From the NCBI RefSeq assembly GCF_000014945.1, contig NC_008553.1:124001-188000 (forward strand): a DNA stretch of 64,000 nt. Reading direction: 5' to 3'. Below the pieces are notes generated by a model. The model worked only from the letters and a program-made list of their open reading frames with translations. It searched no databases and was not told the DNA's origin. The stretch's first letter is position 1. Each line of letters starts with the position of its first letter. This DNA comes from Methanothrix thermoacetophila PT. Lineage in GTDB: Archaea; Halobacteriota; Methanosarcinia; Methanotrichales; Methanotrichaceae. Of this stretch, positions 1-7,191 are shown one piece after another. A program made the translations under genes and the position numbers.

Positions 1-483
1 AACATAAGAGTTATCATGGACAGACTCATGAGGGCAAGGGGATTTCGCGGCAGGATCCATGGCCACACGATCCCTCTCTCGGGACCATCCAGATATCTTG
101 GAGGCAGGAGAACGATGCTATGCGGCGATTCTGCTGGCATGGTGGATCCATTCACAGGAGAGGGAATTGCCTACGCTGTGCGGTCCGGCCAGATCGCCGC
201 GCAGGTCGCCTCTGAACATCTCAGTGATGGATGCGATCTTGTGGAGTATCAACACAGGTGCAAAAGAGAGATCGGAGACGATCTAAGGGCGTCATTCCTT
301 CTGGCCCGTATCATGCACCGCTTTCCAGATCAGCTTTTCAACATGTTCATGGACGACAGATCGCTTCTGGAAAGATACATAGACATACATTCGCACGGGC
401 TTAGCTACAGGAGCTTTTTAAAATGGCTCGCGCCGAGAGCTCCGGCGAAGCTCATGGCATCGAAGATCTCGAAGATGGTTTGA
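1..483 (+). CDS. Geranylgeranyl reductase family protein, 3' part
   Basis: This is the C-terminal 160 residues of an FAD-dependent geranylgeranyl reductase family enzyme, cut by the window start; the frame is open to base 1. The family reduces double bonds of geranylgeranyl chains in archaeal membrane lipids or quinones. The diagnostic segment is CGDSAGMVDPFTGEGI (residues 42-57 of the fragment), the FAD-contacting GD motif followed by the family's PxxGEGI signature. A helical tail with basic residues follows. The substrate cannot be decided from this part. The next gene starts 42 bp downstream on the same strand, so co-transcription is possible. Confidence 0.85.
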   Translation, partial: NIRVIMDRLMRARGFRGRIHGHTIPLSGPSRYLGGRRTMLCGDSAGMVDPFTGEGIAYAVRSGQIAAQVASEHLSDGCDLVEYQHRCKREIGDDLRASFLLARIMHRFPDQLFNMFMDDRSLLERYIDIHSHGLSYRSFLKWLAPRAPAKLMASKISKMV

Positions 484-525
484 GCACACAGCTCCCGAAC
501 GACGCGGTTCCTGAGAAACCTGTAC

Positions 526-852
526 GTGCCCCGAGATGAGCATGGAGCCATGAAATGCCTGAGATGCGGATGCTGCTGCATCCATCTTGACGTCGCCATT
601 CCGAACCCGGATGCGATAAGGCCAGATGGCACTCTCGACAAAACTCACAGGATGCCTGTCATGTTCAAAAGGGCTGGTGAACCATGCCCACATCTCACAT
701 TTGCAGATGGAATTGCTGTATGCAGGATACACGAGATGGAATGCTACAGAGGATCTCCGTGCGAGCTCTTCGAGCAGGTTGGTTCTCAGGATGATGTCTG
801 CGTGCTGAATGCGTATTTCAGGTGTATGCGCTTGAGTGAGGATGAGAATTGA
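526..852 (+). CDS. YkgJ-family cysteine-cluster protein
   Basis: A small protein of 108 residues with a dense cysteine cluster (CLRCGCCC, then C at CPHL, CRIHEMEC, SPC and further single Cys). This is the pattern of the YkgJ/UPF0153 family, thought to bind zinc or an iron-sulfur cluster; the cellular role is unknown. The listed start is GTG at 526. ATG at 550 (protein beginning MKCLRCGCCC) is an equally plausible start and would put the cluster at the extreme N terminus. A second, longer YkgJ-type protein lies at 33.5-34.1 kb. Both sequence and family are clear; function is not. Confidence 0.7.
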   Translation: MPRDEHGAMKCLRCGCCCIHLDVAIPNPDAIRPDGTLDKTHRMPVMFKRAGEPCPHLTFADGIAVCRIHEMECYRGSPCELFEQVGSQDDVCVLNAYFRCMRLSEDEN

Positions 853-990
853 GCGTGCTGCCCAATTCCCGGTATCCAGTCCAACGGTTCCGCCCAATCG
901 GAGAGACTGGTGGATGCATATAGTCGGCAGGACAACACCAAAAGCGTTGGAAGATGCCGTTCATTCAGTTCTCGCCCTTGTAGAGACCCT

Positions 991-2169
991 CTAATCCATC
1001 GTGGTCGCTGCGTGTAGTTCACCGCCATCGTCTGATTGTGATATGTAAACATCTCCAGCGGCTCTCGTCTCCTCCGCATCCAGACGATGGTGATCTACGG
1101 GATCTGAATAGTCATCGAACCAGAAAGCAGCGGGATTCCTTTCGAAGACCATGAACATACCTATATTCTCCGGATCTGCAGCCTGCGCGTACTTCATGTA
1201 AACATACCTGTCTGTGAGCCCGACGACCTCGATCTTCCCTGTCGCATGTGACATTACGAACTTGGCTCGCTTGGCCAGACCCGAACACATCGACTTAGCC
1301 TTTTCAACGATCGCGTAGCTCGTCTCAACAGGAACCTGGAAATGGTAGTTTCCGATAGACGGCCTGCATTGGAATACATAGTAAGGCGATACACCAATGA
1401 AAGAGAGCTTCTTGAAGAGCTGTGCCAGCGTTTCTGGATTGTCGTTCACACCTCTCAGAAGCGGTGTCTGGCTCACGGTTATTGCGCCTGCCTCCTGTAG
1501 CTGGCTGACAGCTTTCAGGGTCTCACTCGAGATCTCCTTCGGGTGGTTGAACTGAATCACGAAATATATCCTCCGGTTTTCATGACTGTAGCGCTTCACA
1601 ATCTCGAGAAGCGACGGATCCTCTGTAATTCTGAATGGATTGTAGACCGGAAGCTTTGTGCCGATGCGTATGATCTGCACGTGGTCGATATCCCGCAGCC
1701 TCCTCACGATCTCCTCAAGTCTTTCTGTGGATAGCATGAGGGGATCTCCACCGCTGAGAAGGACGTTTGTTATCTCCCTGTGCTCTCTTATGTAATCCAG
1801 CGCTCTGGGAAGATCGATGGCGGTCTCGTGATGGCTGTCTATGAATATCCTCTTCCGGAAGCAGAACCTGCACAGAGATCCACATGCATTGCTGACGAGC
1901 ATAAGTGCAGTCTGTCTGTACTTGTGCTGAAGCCCAGGCAAAACCGTATATGACCTCTCCCTGGATGGGTCCTTCGTGCCCCAGTTGTACATCTCATTTG
2001 CATCTGGAATCACAATTTTTCGGAGGGGATCTTGGGGATCATTCCAGTCTATCAGCGACAGGTAGTAGCTGCTGGCTCTGAATGCGAAGTTCTCCGTTAC
2101 ACTGGATAGGTCCTTTCTCTCATCCTCCTTCAGCTGCATGACATCCATTATGTCTGTCACATATCTCAT
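991..2169 (-). CDS. KamA-type radical SAM aminomutase
   Basis: A radical SAM enzyme of the lysine 2,3-aminomutase (KamA/AblA) family, 392 residues. The [4Fe-4S] motif CGSLCRFC holds C96, C100 and C103, followed by FRKR; LLSGGDPL is the SAM-binding stretch. The family moves an amino group from alpha to beta carbon with PLP. In methanogens AblA makes beta-lysine for the osmolyte N-epsilon-acetyl-beta-lysine, but its partner ablB is not next to this gene. The usual PLP-lysine motif PGGGGK is replaced by HATGKIEVVG near the C terminus, so the substrate may differ. The start is ATG 2169 because GGAGGTG lies 5 nt before it; the ORF opens a little further upstream. It has its own promoter with dyad repeats. 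Confidence 0.85.
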   Translation of the reverse strand: MRYVTDIMDVMQLKEDERKDLSSVTENFAFRASSYYLSLIDWNDPQDPLRKIVIPDANEMYNWGTKDPSRERSYTVLPGLQHKYRQTALMLVSNACGSLCRFCFRKRIFIDSHHETAIDLPRALDYIREHREITNVLLSGGDPLMLSTERLEEIVRRLRDIDHVQIIRIGTKLPVYNPFRITEDPSLLEIVKRYSHENRRIYFVIQFNHPKEISSETLKAVSQLQEAGAITVSQTPLLRGVNDNPETLAQLFKKLSFIGVSPYYVFQCRPSIGNYHFQVPVETSYAIVEKAKSMCSGLAKRAKFVMSHATGKIEVVGLTDRYVYMKYAQAADPENIGMFMVFERNPAAFWFDDYSDPVDHHRLDAEETRAAGDVYISQSDDGGELHAATTMD

Positions 2170-2185
2170 GTTGCACCTCCTTTTG

Positions 2186-2216
2186 TTTTTGTACAAAATT
2201 TTATTTGTACAAAAAA
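2186..2216 (-). promoter_or_regulatory. Paired GTAC-centred palindromes before kamA-like gene
   Basis: Two palindromes, TTTTTGTACAAAA (2186-2198) and TTTGTACAAAAAA (2204-2216), have centres 16 bp apart. They lie between the TATA box at 2231-2240 and the start codon at 2169, near the expected transcription start (about 2208). The spacing and symmetry suggest an operator for a dimeric repressor. The regulator is unknown; this is inference from sequence symmetry. Confidence 0.55.
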
Positions 2217-2230
2217 CTGAGTGCTTGGAT

Positions 2231-2240
2231 GTTATATAAA
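2231..2240 (-). promoter_or_regulatory. TATA box of kamA-like gene
   Basis: On the minus strand the sequence TTTATATAAC is a good archaeal TATA box. Transcription would begin near 2208, giving a leader of about 40 nt that contains the Shine-Dalgarno GGAGGTG. Confidence 0.55.
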
Positions 2241-2608
2241 GGCAACGTCAATTCATATTATTAAAAATTCTATAAATTTTGAAGAAAATGCATGAAACTC
2301 AGCCTGCTCTCACCTATCTGATAACTACTCCTGAAATCATGCGATGCGCTCCTGGCGAATTAATGCTGATCCGTCCCGGTGATTCTGCAATCTCACAGAG
2401 GGGATGTATTGCTGGTTGGCGTTGGCTGGAGTGTCAGAACATCTTTAAGCCCCCATGTCGTGCTTTTCTGGTAAACAGGGTCACAGGTTAGATCTGGGAG
2501 GAACACAATAATACGCAAGACAGGTATACGAATGAAGACCGTCAGGCAAAGATAATGTGCTCAAAGGAGCATGTTGCTGTACGACCAGTCTTGCGAGGAA
2601 GGATCTCT
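2241..2608. other. Intergenic stretch before epimerase gene
   Basis: Between the divergent kamA-like and epimerase genes. The A+T-rich part (2241-2280) probably holds promoter elements for either side. A 70-codon open frame (2279-2491, plus) shows no recognisable protein features and is not called. AGGAAGG at 2595-2601 is the likely ribosome-binding site of the epimerase gene. Confidence 0.4.
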
Positions 2609-3541
2609 TTGAGGAACAAGAAAATAGCGGTAACCGGCGGTGCAGGATTCATAGGATCGAACATCGTCCGGGCTCTATGTGATGAGAATGATGTCACTGT
2701 CATCGATAATATGAGCACAGGACGGCGCGAGAACCTGCGCGGTTTGGAGGGGCGCATCAGGTTTGTGGAATGTGATATAAATGATATCAAGATGCTGAAA
2801 AGAGAGTTCGAGTCTGTGGACTACGTGCTCCATCAGGCCGCCCTTCCATCGGTTCAGCGATCGATAATGGATCCCATGGCGACAAACAGGAGCAACATCG
2901 ATGGGACGCTCTCTGTGCTCGTTGCGGCAATGGATTGTGGTGTGAAAAGAGTTGTGTTCGCATCATCCTCTGCCGTTTACGGAGATTCTCCGGAGCTCCC
3001 GAAGAGGGAGAGTCTGATTCCGAGGCCGATGAGCCCTTATGCTGTGACGAAGCTGGTGGGCGAGCATTACTGCAGGGTATTCTATGAGATATACGGGATC
3101 GAGTGCGTCTCCCTGAGATACTTCAACGTCTTCGGCCCCGGCCAGGACCCGGCATCTGAATATGCCGCCGTCATCCCGAAGTTCATTGATGCGGTTCTCT
3201 CAGGCAGCCAGCCTGTGGTCTATGGCGATGGCGAGCAGACGAGGGATTTTGTATACGTTGATGATGTCGTGCGGGCGAACATCCTCGCATGCCTGTCTCC
3301 CGGGGCGCCAGGTCTTGCGATCAACATCGGCACAGGATATGCCACAAGCCTGAACCGGTTGCTCGATGCAATAGGAAGAGTCCTGAAAAGGTATATCCAC
3401 CCCATCTACACCGAACCGCGCCCTGGTGATGTGAGGGATTCTGTGGCCGACATCACCCTCGCCAGAGAGGTGCTTGGGTACGCGCCAGAATATGGGCTTG
3501 AGGATGGGCTGAATGAGATGCTGAAGTGCCGGCCTGCATGA
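2609..3541 (+). CDS. NAD-dependent UDP-sugar epimerase/dehydratase
   Basis: An extended short-chain dehydrogenase of about 310 residues in the UDP-glucose/UDP-GlcNAc 4-epimerase group. It would interconvert nucleotide sugars for glycans, for example S-layer N-glycans. Visible motifs are the Rossmann loop TGGAGFIG near the N terminus, the catalytic Tyr and Lys in SPYAVTK, an upstream SSSAVYG, and a C-terminal DFVYVDDV block. I chose TTG 2609 because AGGAAGG lies 7 nt before it and the protein then starts LRNKKIAVTGG, the usual family N terminus; an in-frame ATG at 2555 would add 18 poorly conserved residues. The last codons (DGLNEMLK) recur inverted 90 bp downstream. Confidence 0.85.
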   Translation: MRNKKIAVTGGAGFIGSNIVRALCDENDVTVIDNMSTGRRENLRGLEGRIRFVECDINDIKMLKREFESVDYVLHQAALPSVQRSIMDPMATNRSNIDGTLSVLVAAMDCGVKRVVFASSSAVYGDSPELPKRESLIPRPMSPYAVTKLVGEHYCRVFYEIYGIECVSLRYFNVFGPGQDPASEYAAVIPKFIDAVLSGSQPVVYGDGEQTRDFVYVDDVVRANILACLSPGAPGLAINIGTGYATSLNRLLDAIGRVLKRYIHPIYTEPRPGDVRDSVADITLAREVLGYAPEYGLEDGLNEMLKCRPA

Positions 3542-3635
3542 AACAACAATATGCACCCCAGTGCAACAACCCTGCTGATTCAGCTGGATGGCAGATGATG
3601 GGGATGGAGCAATTCAGCATCTCATTCAATCCATC
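3503..3635. repeat. Inverted copy of the epimerase 3' end
   Basis: Bases 3503-3525 (coding DGLNEMLK of the epimerase) and 3613-3635 are inverted copies matching at 21 of 23 positions. The second copy lies outside the gene and on the minus strand would again read DGLNEML. The arms are 87 bp apart. This looks like a small inverted duplication or the remnant of a second, opposing epimerase gene, not a terminator. Confidence 0.7.
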
Positions 3636-3690
3636 TCTCAGATGATGATACACATGAAGCTCTGGATCGCATGCACCGCTGCGTAAGGGC

Positions 3691-4062
3691 TCAGAGGCTT
3701 GCAGCAGCATGCGGTTTCTCTCCGGAGCTCTTGCTGAACGCCAGTGCGAAGAGCCACTCGCTCAGCTTTGGGCATCGCTCCGGAACGCACTCATCGGTGC
3801 ATCCCGCGCATGGATCGAAGATATCAGATGCCATGAGCGGGGTGAATCGATCTGTGCACTCCGGCCGCTCGACTGCCCTGAGCCGATACGTCCTGACGCC
3901 GTCGGCGAGCTCCTCCTCCCGTGTTATCAGCCCATCCTTGAGCAGCTTTGCGACTATCCGGGAGCATTTTCGCGAGTCAATTCCAAGGGCCTTCCAGAGA
4001 TCGCTCTGGAGAACTCCATCCGGATTGGACCTGATATACTCCAGTGCTTCCTCTATCATCAC
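3691..4062 (-). CDS. Winged-helix protein with C-terminal Cys cluster, TFE-beta/RPC34-like
   Basis: 123 residues. Residues 1-65 read as a winged helix (LQSDLWKALGIDSRKCSRIVAKLLKDGLI is split here by prose: helices around 18-30 and 32-45). Residues 85-104 carry C85, C88, C92 and C97 followed by LSEWL. That order, Pro-Cys-x2-Cys, two more Cys and then a WL-ending helix, resembles the Fe-S domain of RNA polymerase III subunit RPC39/RPC34 and archaeal TFE-beta, a partner of TFE in transcription initiation. This family call is mine, from recalled motifs. A generic Cys-containing MarR/Lrp-like regulator is the alternative. It lies 16 bp downstream of the LSm gene on the same strand. Confidence 0.6.
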   Translation of the reverse strand: MMIEEALEYIRSNPDGVLQSDLWKALGIDSRKCSRIVAKLLKDGLITREEELADGVRTYRLRAVERPECTDRFTPLMASDIFDPCAGCTDECVPERCPKLSEWLFALAFSKSSGEKPHAAASL

Positions 4063-4078
4063 ACCCTCCTCCCTGAGT

Positions 4079-4303
4079 CTACTCAGCCGGGCTGATCAGT
4101 ATTATGTTGTTTCCTCTCAGAATCACAGACCCCAGAGACCTGGTTCTCTCTCCGTTGACGATCTCAACGGTCTCCAGGAGGTGCAGATTGAGATACTCAT
4201 CCACGCTGTTGAGTATGCCCTCGAGGACATGCCTCTGAGAGCCCTTCATCTCAACCTGTATCTTGGTGCCTATAAGGGACTGGACCTTCTTATTCGGATA
4301 CAC
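4079..4303 (-). CDS. Sm-like archaeal RNA-binding protein (LSm)
   Basis: A complete 74-residue LSm protein, the normal archaeal size. The Sm1 motif is in residues 9-45 (LIGTKIQVEMKG, then LEGILNSVDEYLNL), and Sm2 is near residue 62 (ILRGNNIILI, matching the IRGxNIxxI pattern). Such proteins form heptameric rings that bind U-rich RNA and assist RNA processing. It is followed 16 bp later by the TFE-beta-like gene and is probably co-transcribed with it. Confidence 0.92.
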   Translation of the reverse strand: MYPNKKVQSLIGTKIQVEMKGSQRHVLEGILNSVDEYLNLHLLETVEIVNGERTRSLGSVILRGNNIILISPAE

Positions 4304-4369
4304 AGATATTACCTCGTAGCAGTTCTAGTTTAGATCAGAATGCTTTAAGCAATTGATGGGGCAGTAGAG

Positions 4370-4597
4370 CTATACAGACTCTACAGCCTTAACGCCCGAT
4401 ACGTTCTTTTTAAGCTCACGCTCCACGAAGTTCCTGAGAGTCATCTGGGAAAATGGACATCCTGCGCAGCTCCCCGTGAGCTTCACATACACAACACCAT
4501 CGTTTATATCCACAAGCTCTACATCCCCACCCTCTATTCTCAGCACATTCCTTATGGACTCGAGGGTGGACTCAACCTCTTCCTTCATGCTCTGCAT
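4370..4597 (-). CDS. NifU-like C-terminal domain protein
   Basis: A stand-alone 75-residue NifU C-terminal (Nfu) domain. The CAGCPFS segment supplies the CxxC pair that binds a transient [4Fe-4S] cluster, preceded by the family motif EGGDVELVDI. It probably delivers Fe-S clusters to apoproteins. Its start is 5 bp downstream of the stop of the PII-like gene on the same strand, so the two form an operon. Confidence 0.92.
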   Translation of the reverse strand: MQSMKEEVESTLESIRNVLRIEGGDVELVDINDGVVYVKLTGSCAGCPFSQMTLRNFVERELKKNVSGVKAVESV

Positions 4598-4602
4598 TAA
4601 AC

Positions 4603-4929
4603 TTAATCTCCTCTGACCTTTATCGATGTCACCGGTTGTATGATCACTGTGAACCTCTTTCCCTTTAAACCTTGCTCCAGACTCTGAACAAGACGCTCAC
4701 ATCTGTTTGAGCTGACAACGGTATTCACCATAACCCCTGGCTCTGAGAAGTTCCTGATCGCATCAAGCGTCATCTCCGGATCTTCCCTGAGACGAAAATC
4801 CTTCCAGACCCCGGGAGACATCCCCTTGTACTCATAGATGTAAAAGCCTGTAATTCCCACTTCTGTGAGGATGTTCATGACCTTGAGGAGATGTTCGTGG
4901 TCGATAAAAACCTTCACCATGCTCTTCAT
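4603..4929 (-). CDS. PII-like (MJ1244-type) protein
   Basis: About 108 residues beginning MKSMVKVFIDHEHLLKVMNI. The beta-alpha-beta start and small size resemble stand-alone PII-like archaeal proteins annotated as MJ1244 family; the ligand is unknown. The open frame continues 33 codons upstream, but those codons lie in an inverted-repeat element and are excluded. Start ATG 4929 is supported by a TATA box (CTATTTATG, minus strand) at 4953-4961, about 27 nt before it, which implies a leaderless mRNA. ATG at 4920 is an alternative. It is co-transcribed with the NifU-like gene. Confidence 0.6.
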   Translation of the reverse strand: MKSMVKVFIDHEHLLKVMNILTEVGITGFYIYEYKGMSPGVWKDFRLREDPEMTLDAIRNFSEPGVMVNTVVSSNRCERLVQSLEQGLKGKRFTVIIQPVTSIKVRGD

Positions 4930-4952
4930 ATTAAGATTGTTGGAGACGATTG

Positions 4953-4961
4953 CATAAATAG
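4953..4961 (-). promoter_or_regulatory. TATA box of PII-like gene
   Basis: CTATTTATG on the minus strand, centred about 27 nt before ATG 4929. The spacing predicts transcription from the start codon itself. The box sits just outside the palindromic element at 4981-5210. Confidence 0.5.
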
Positions 4962-4980
4962 GTTGTCGTTTGTGCTGCTG

Positions 4981-5210
4981 TGTTGAACAATGTTTGAGAA
5001 TCCGATAGCAGAGACTGAATTCATACAAATACCAATTCTGGCAAAAATCGATAGCATTCGACTCCAGAGCTATTAGTTAATCAACACAGCGCACAAACGT
5101 GCTGTGTTGAATAATTCGAAGCCTTGTGGCCAATAGCTATCGATTCTTACTAAAGTCTCATGTTATATGAATTAGCTCTCTGCTATCGGATTCTCAAACA
5201 TTGTTCAACA
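4981..5210. repeat. Nested palindromic element of 230 bp
   Basis: The outer arms, 4981-5025 and 5166-5210, are inverted copies matching at about 42 of 45 positions. Inside are AATCGATAGC (5046-5055) with its complement at 5136-5145, and a perfect 10-bp stem, TCAACACAGC (5081-5090) with GCTGTGTTGA (5101-5110). No gene fits in it; the apparent ORFs that enter it from both sides share a peptide only because the arms are inverted. The form is that of a miniature inverted-repeat transposable element, or a long structured RNA if transcribed. Confidence 0.75.
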
Positions 5211-5389
5211 AGCACGCTTGTGGAATGGACCGCTCCGAATAAAATTGATGGGCTCACACCCATGATTCGACAGACCAACCTGCAGAAAGATGTGAAGTCG
5301 ATTGCAGCTGGTTGGGGTCGCCAGAAAAATCGCTACTCCGATGGTTCGACCACATTAGCCTACAGCAAATTCGGCACAATACCCTCACA
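5211..5389. other. Spacer between palindromic element and cbiE
   Basis: About 180 bp between the palindromic element and the 3' end of cbiE. Only open frames without family features cross it. I see no terminator with a T-run. Confidence 0.3.
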
Positions 5390-5965
5390 TCATCTAAGCT
5401 CGCCAATCACCACGCTGAAGAGACCTCTCGCTTCCGGAGGATCCCTGGTCGTGCCAACATTTATCCTCTCCTCCGGATATCCGAGATCTCTGAGAACGAC
5501 AACATCTCTTTGTATTCCCCTATTCTCCAGATACCTGCAGAGCTCATCCAGATCTGTGGAATCGTCGGCGAGCAGAAACACGCATCTACCGTGCTCCAGC
5601 TCAAACGCAACTGCCTCAGGATCCATCTTGCGGCCGTGAAATGTTATCGGTACAACCCTCAAAAGGCTCAGGCCGAGGCGTGCGCATGCGACCTGCATGC
5701 TTGATATTCCAGGTATGACATCTCCTCCGAGATATCCGAGGCCGCTCAGCATGGGATCTCCAGTTGAGAGAACAACAGCATCATCCGGCAGGCTCCGCAG
5801 CGATCTGTAATCCCTTATAACCCTGACATCACAGCCAGGCGGTATGTGATCCGCTGCCAGGGCTACCGCCCGCTCCGATCCGTAGATCAGCTTCGCTGCT
5901 CTTATCGCCTCGATCGCCTCCAGCGTGATCATACCAGGACCTGCTCCAACACCTACGATCTTCAT
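5390..5965 (-). CDS. cbiE: Cobalt-precorrin-7 (C5)-methyltransferase
   Basis: 191 residues of a tetrapyrrole methylase. The N terminus KIVGVGAGPGMITLEA is the SAM-binding loop, and VVLSTGDPMLSGLG and GGDVIPGISSMQVACARLG are the next family blocks. The size fits stand-alone CbiE, which methylates C5 of cobalt-precorrin-7 in anaerobic cobalamin synthesis. The decarboxylating partner CbiT is encoded at the other end of the same operon. Start ATG 5965 has AAGGTG 3 nt before it. It is the last gene of the cbi operon, 105 bp after cbiD, with an IS-end-like relic in the gap. Confidence 0.92.
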   Translation of the reverse strand: MKIVGVGAGPGMITLEAIEAIRAAKLIYGSERAVALAADHIPPGCDVRVIRDYRSLRSLPDDAVVLSTGDPMLSGLGYLGGDVIPGISSMQVACARLGLSLLRVVPITFHGRKMDPEAVAFELEHGRCVFLLADDSTDLDELCRYLENRGIQRDVVVLRDLGYPEERINVGTTRDPPEARGLFSVVIGELR

Positions 5966-5995
5966 AGCACCTTCTTCATGTGCACATGACGCACG

Positions 5996-6035
5996 ACTTC
6001 CTCTCCTGAAGATTGGAGTCTGCGTCCTGCTATTC
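5996..6035. repeat. IS200/IS605-type miniature end relic (copy a)
   Basis: GACTTCCTCTCCTGAAG joined directly to ATTGGAGTCTGCGTCCTGC. The same joined motif occurs at 58612-58652. The left half resembles the complement of the TnpB 3' hairpin region at 60128-60165, and the right half resembles the presumed left end seen at 60266-60303. It lies between cbiD and cbiE inside the operon. Confidence 0.45.
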
Positions 6036-6069
6036 TTATCACGGACGTGAGTGGCTGATGCCCACCCAA

Positions 6070-7104
6070 TTACCCTGTATCCCTGTAGATACTCCCGTCT
6101 CTCTTTATCAGAACTATCCTTGTACCAGGAAACATCTTTTCGAGATGCTCAAGCGCTCTGTCGATCGCCGGGTGATCTGGCTCTTGCTCGATCATCTCAG
6201 CCACTGTCGCATAGCCTGTGCCATTGAGCATCTCAGGCTCCGCCCACCTGAGTATCAGCCCGGGAAGGCCGCAGAGCACGGTCTCTCCGGTGCGCATCCT
6301 GAGCAGATCGAGCTTAGAGCCAATGAGGACTGCTGTATGCTCCGGAAAGAGCATCCTGCTGTACCTGAGACCTGTTCTTCCGGTTGTGGCCACAACCCTG
6401 TCCAGTACATTGAGCGATTCGGATATGCAATCCTCAAGATGCTCATTCCAAGGCTCGACGAATCCCGTTGATCCCAGTATTGATATCCCGCCATCAACTC
6501 CAACGCTCGGGTTCAGGGTCTTGAGCGCGATTCTCCTTCCATCAGGAACAGAGAGGTGCACCCGGGCTCCGCCCAGGCCTGTCTCCCTCACACCCTCCTC
6601 GATCGCCCTCATTATCTGAGCACGCGCAGATCTGCTTATGGCGGGCTTGCCGATATCGGTGGAGAGCCCACTCCTTCCTATCCTCCCGATGCCATCTCCA
6701 GCGATCAGCTCTGAGCGCTCTGATGGAGATGCGCTTGCGACGATCATCATACCATGAGTGATATCGGAGCCGTGATCCCCCGCGTCCTTCCGAGCGGCGC
6801 ATCTACCACAGGAGGCTTCCACCTTTACCCTGACCGTTATTCCAGATGGGGTCCAGACATCAACCTCCTCCACATCTCCCGCCAGGGATAGCACCGCGCC
6901 CTTGCATGCTGCTGATGCTGTAGTCCCCGTTGTCAAACCTCTGCGGAGCACCTGACCGTTCGAGAGGAGAACCCACAGACCGCTCTTTATCTTCTCCTCG
7001 ATGTCATCCAGAGAAGATCTCCTGAGCCATTCATCTGGAATCCTAAAACCGGTAACGGGATCTATCATAACGCCATCCATCCGCAGAGGTGAGCGCTCAA
7101 GCAC
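6070..7104 (-). CDS. cbiD: Cobalt-precorrin-5B (C1)-methyltransferase
   Basis: 344 residues; CbiD methylates C1 of cobalt-precorrin-5B after ring contraction and acetaldehyde loss. The signature RRGLTTGTTASAACKGA near residue 54 is the family start block, followed by DITHGMMIVASAS and GDGIGRIGRSGL. The protein has an N-terminal extension of about 50 residues before this block. The listed start is GTG 7104; ATG 7080 and ATG 7068 are alternatives, and no strong Shine-Dalgarno decides between them. It lies 87 bp downstream of cbiC. Confidence 0.92.
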   Translation of the reverse strand: MLERSPLRMDGVMIDPVTGFRIPDEWLRRSSLDDIEEKIKSGLWVLLSNGQVLRRGLTTGTTASAACKGAVLSLAGDVEEVDVWTPSGITVRVKVEASCGRCAARKDAGDHGSDITHGMMIVASASPSERSELIAGDGIGRIGRSGLSTDIGKPAISRSARAQIMRAIEEGVRETGLGGARVHLSVPDGRRIALKTLNPSVGVDGGISILGSTGFVEPWNEHLEDCISESLNVLDRVVATTGRTGLRYSRMLFPEHTAVLIGSKLDLLRMRTGETVLCGLPGLILRWAEPEMLNGTGYATVAEMIEQEPDHPAIDRALEHLEKMFPGTRIVLIKRDGSIYRDTG

Positions 7105-7191
7105 TGCATCTCAATACACCCGAGGAGCGAGATGCTCCTGGTCGGAGATGCAGAATCCGGAGATCGCAGCGCGCTCAGAACGCCGGTACAA

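Noticed and set aside
2279-2491. A 70-codon frame upstream of the epimerase gene
   Set aside because: No conserved pattern, no Shine-Dalgarno, unusual composition; likely chance.
3671-4333. A 220-codon plus-strand frame
   Set aside because: It lies antisense to the TFE-beta-like and LSm genes and has a Ser/His-rich shadow composition.
5160-5639. A 159-codon plus-strand frame sharing CYRILKHCST with the PII-like ORF extension
   Set aside because: The shared peptide comes from the inverted-repeat arms; the rest is antisense to cbiE.
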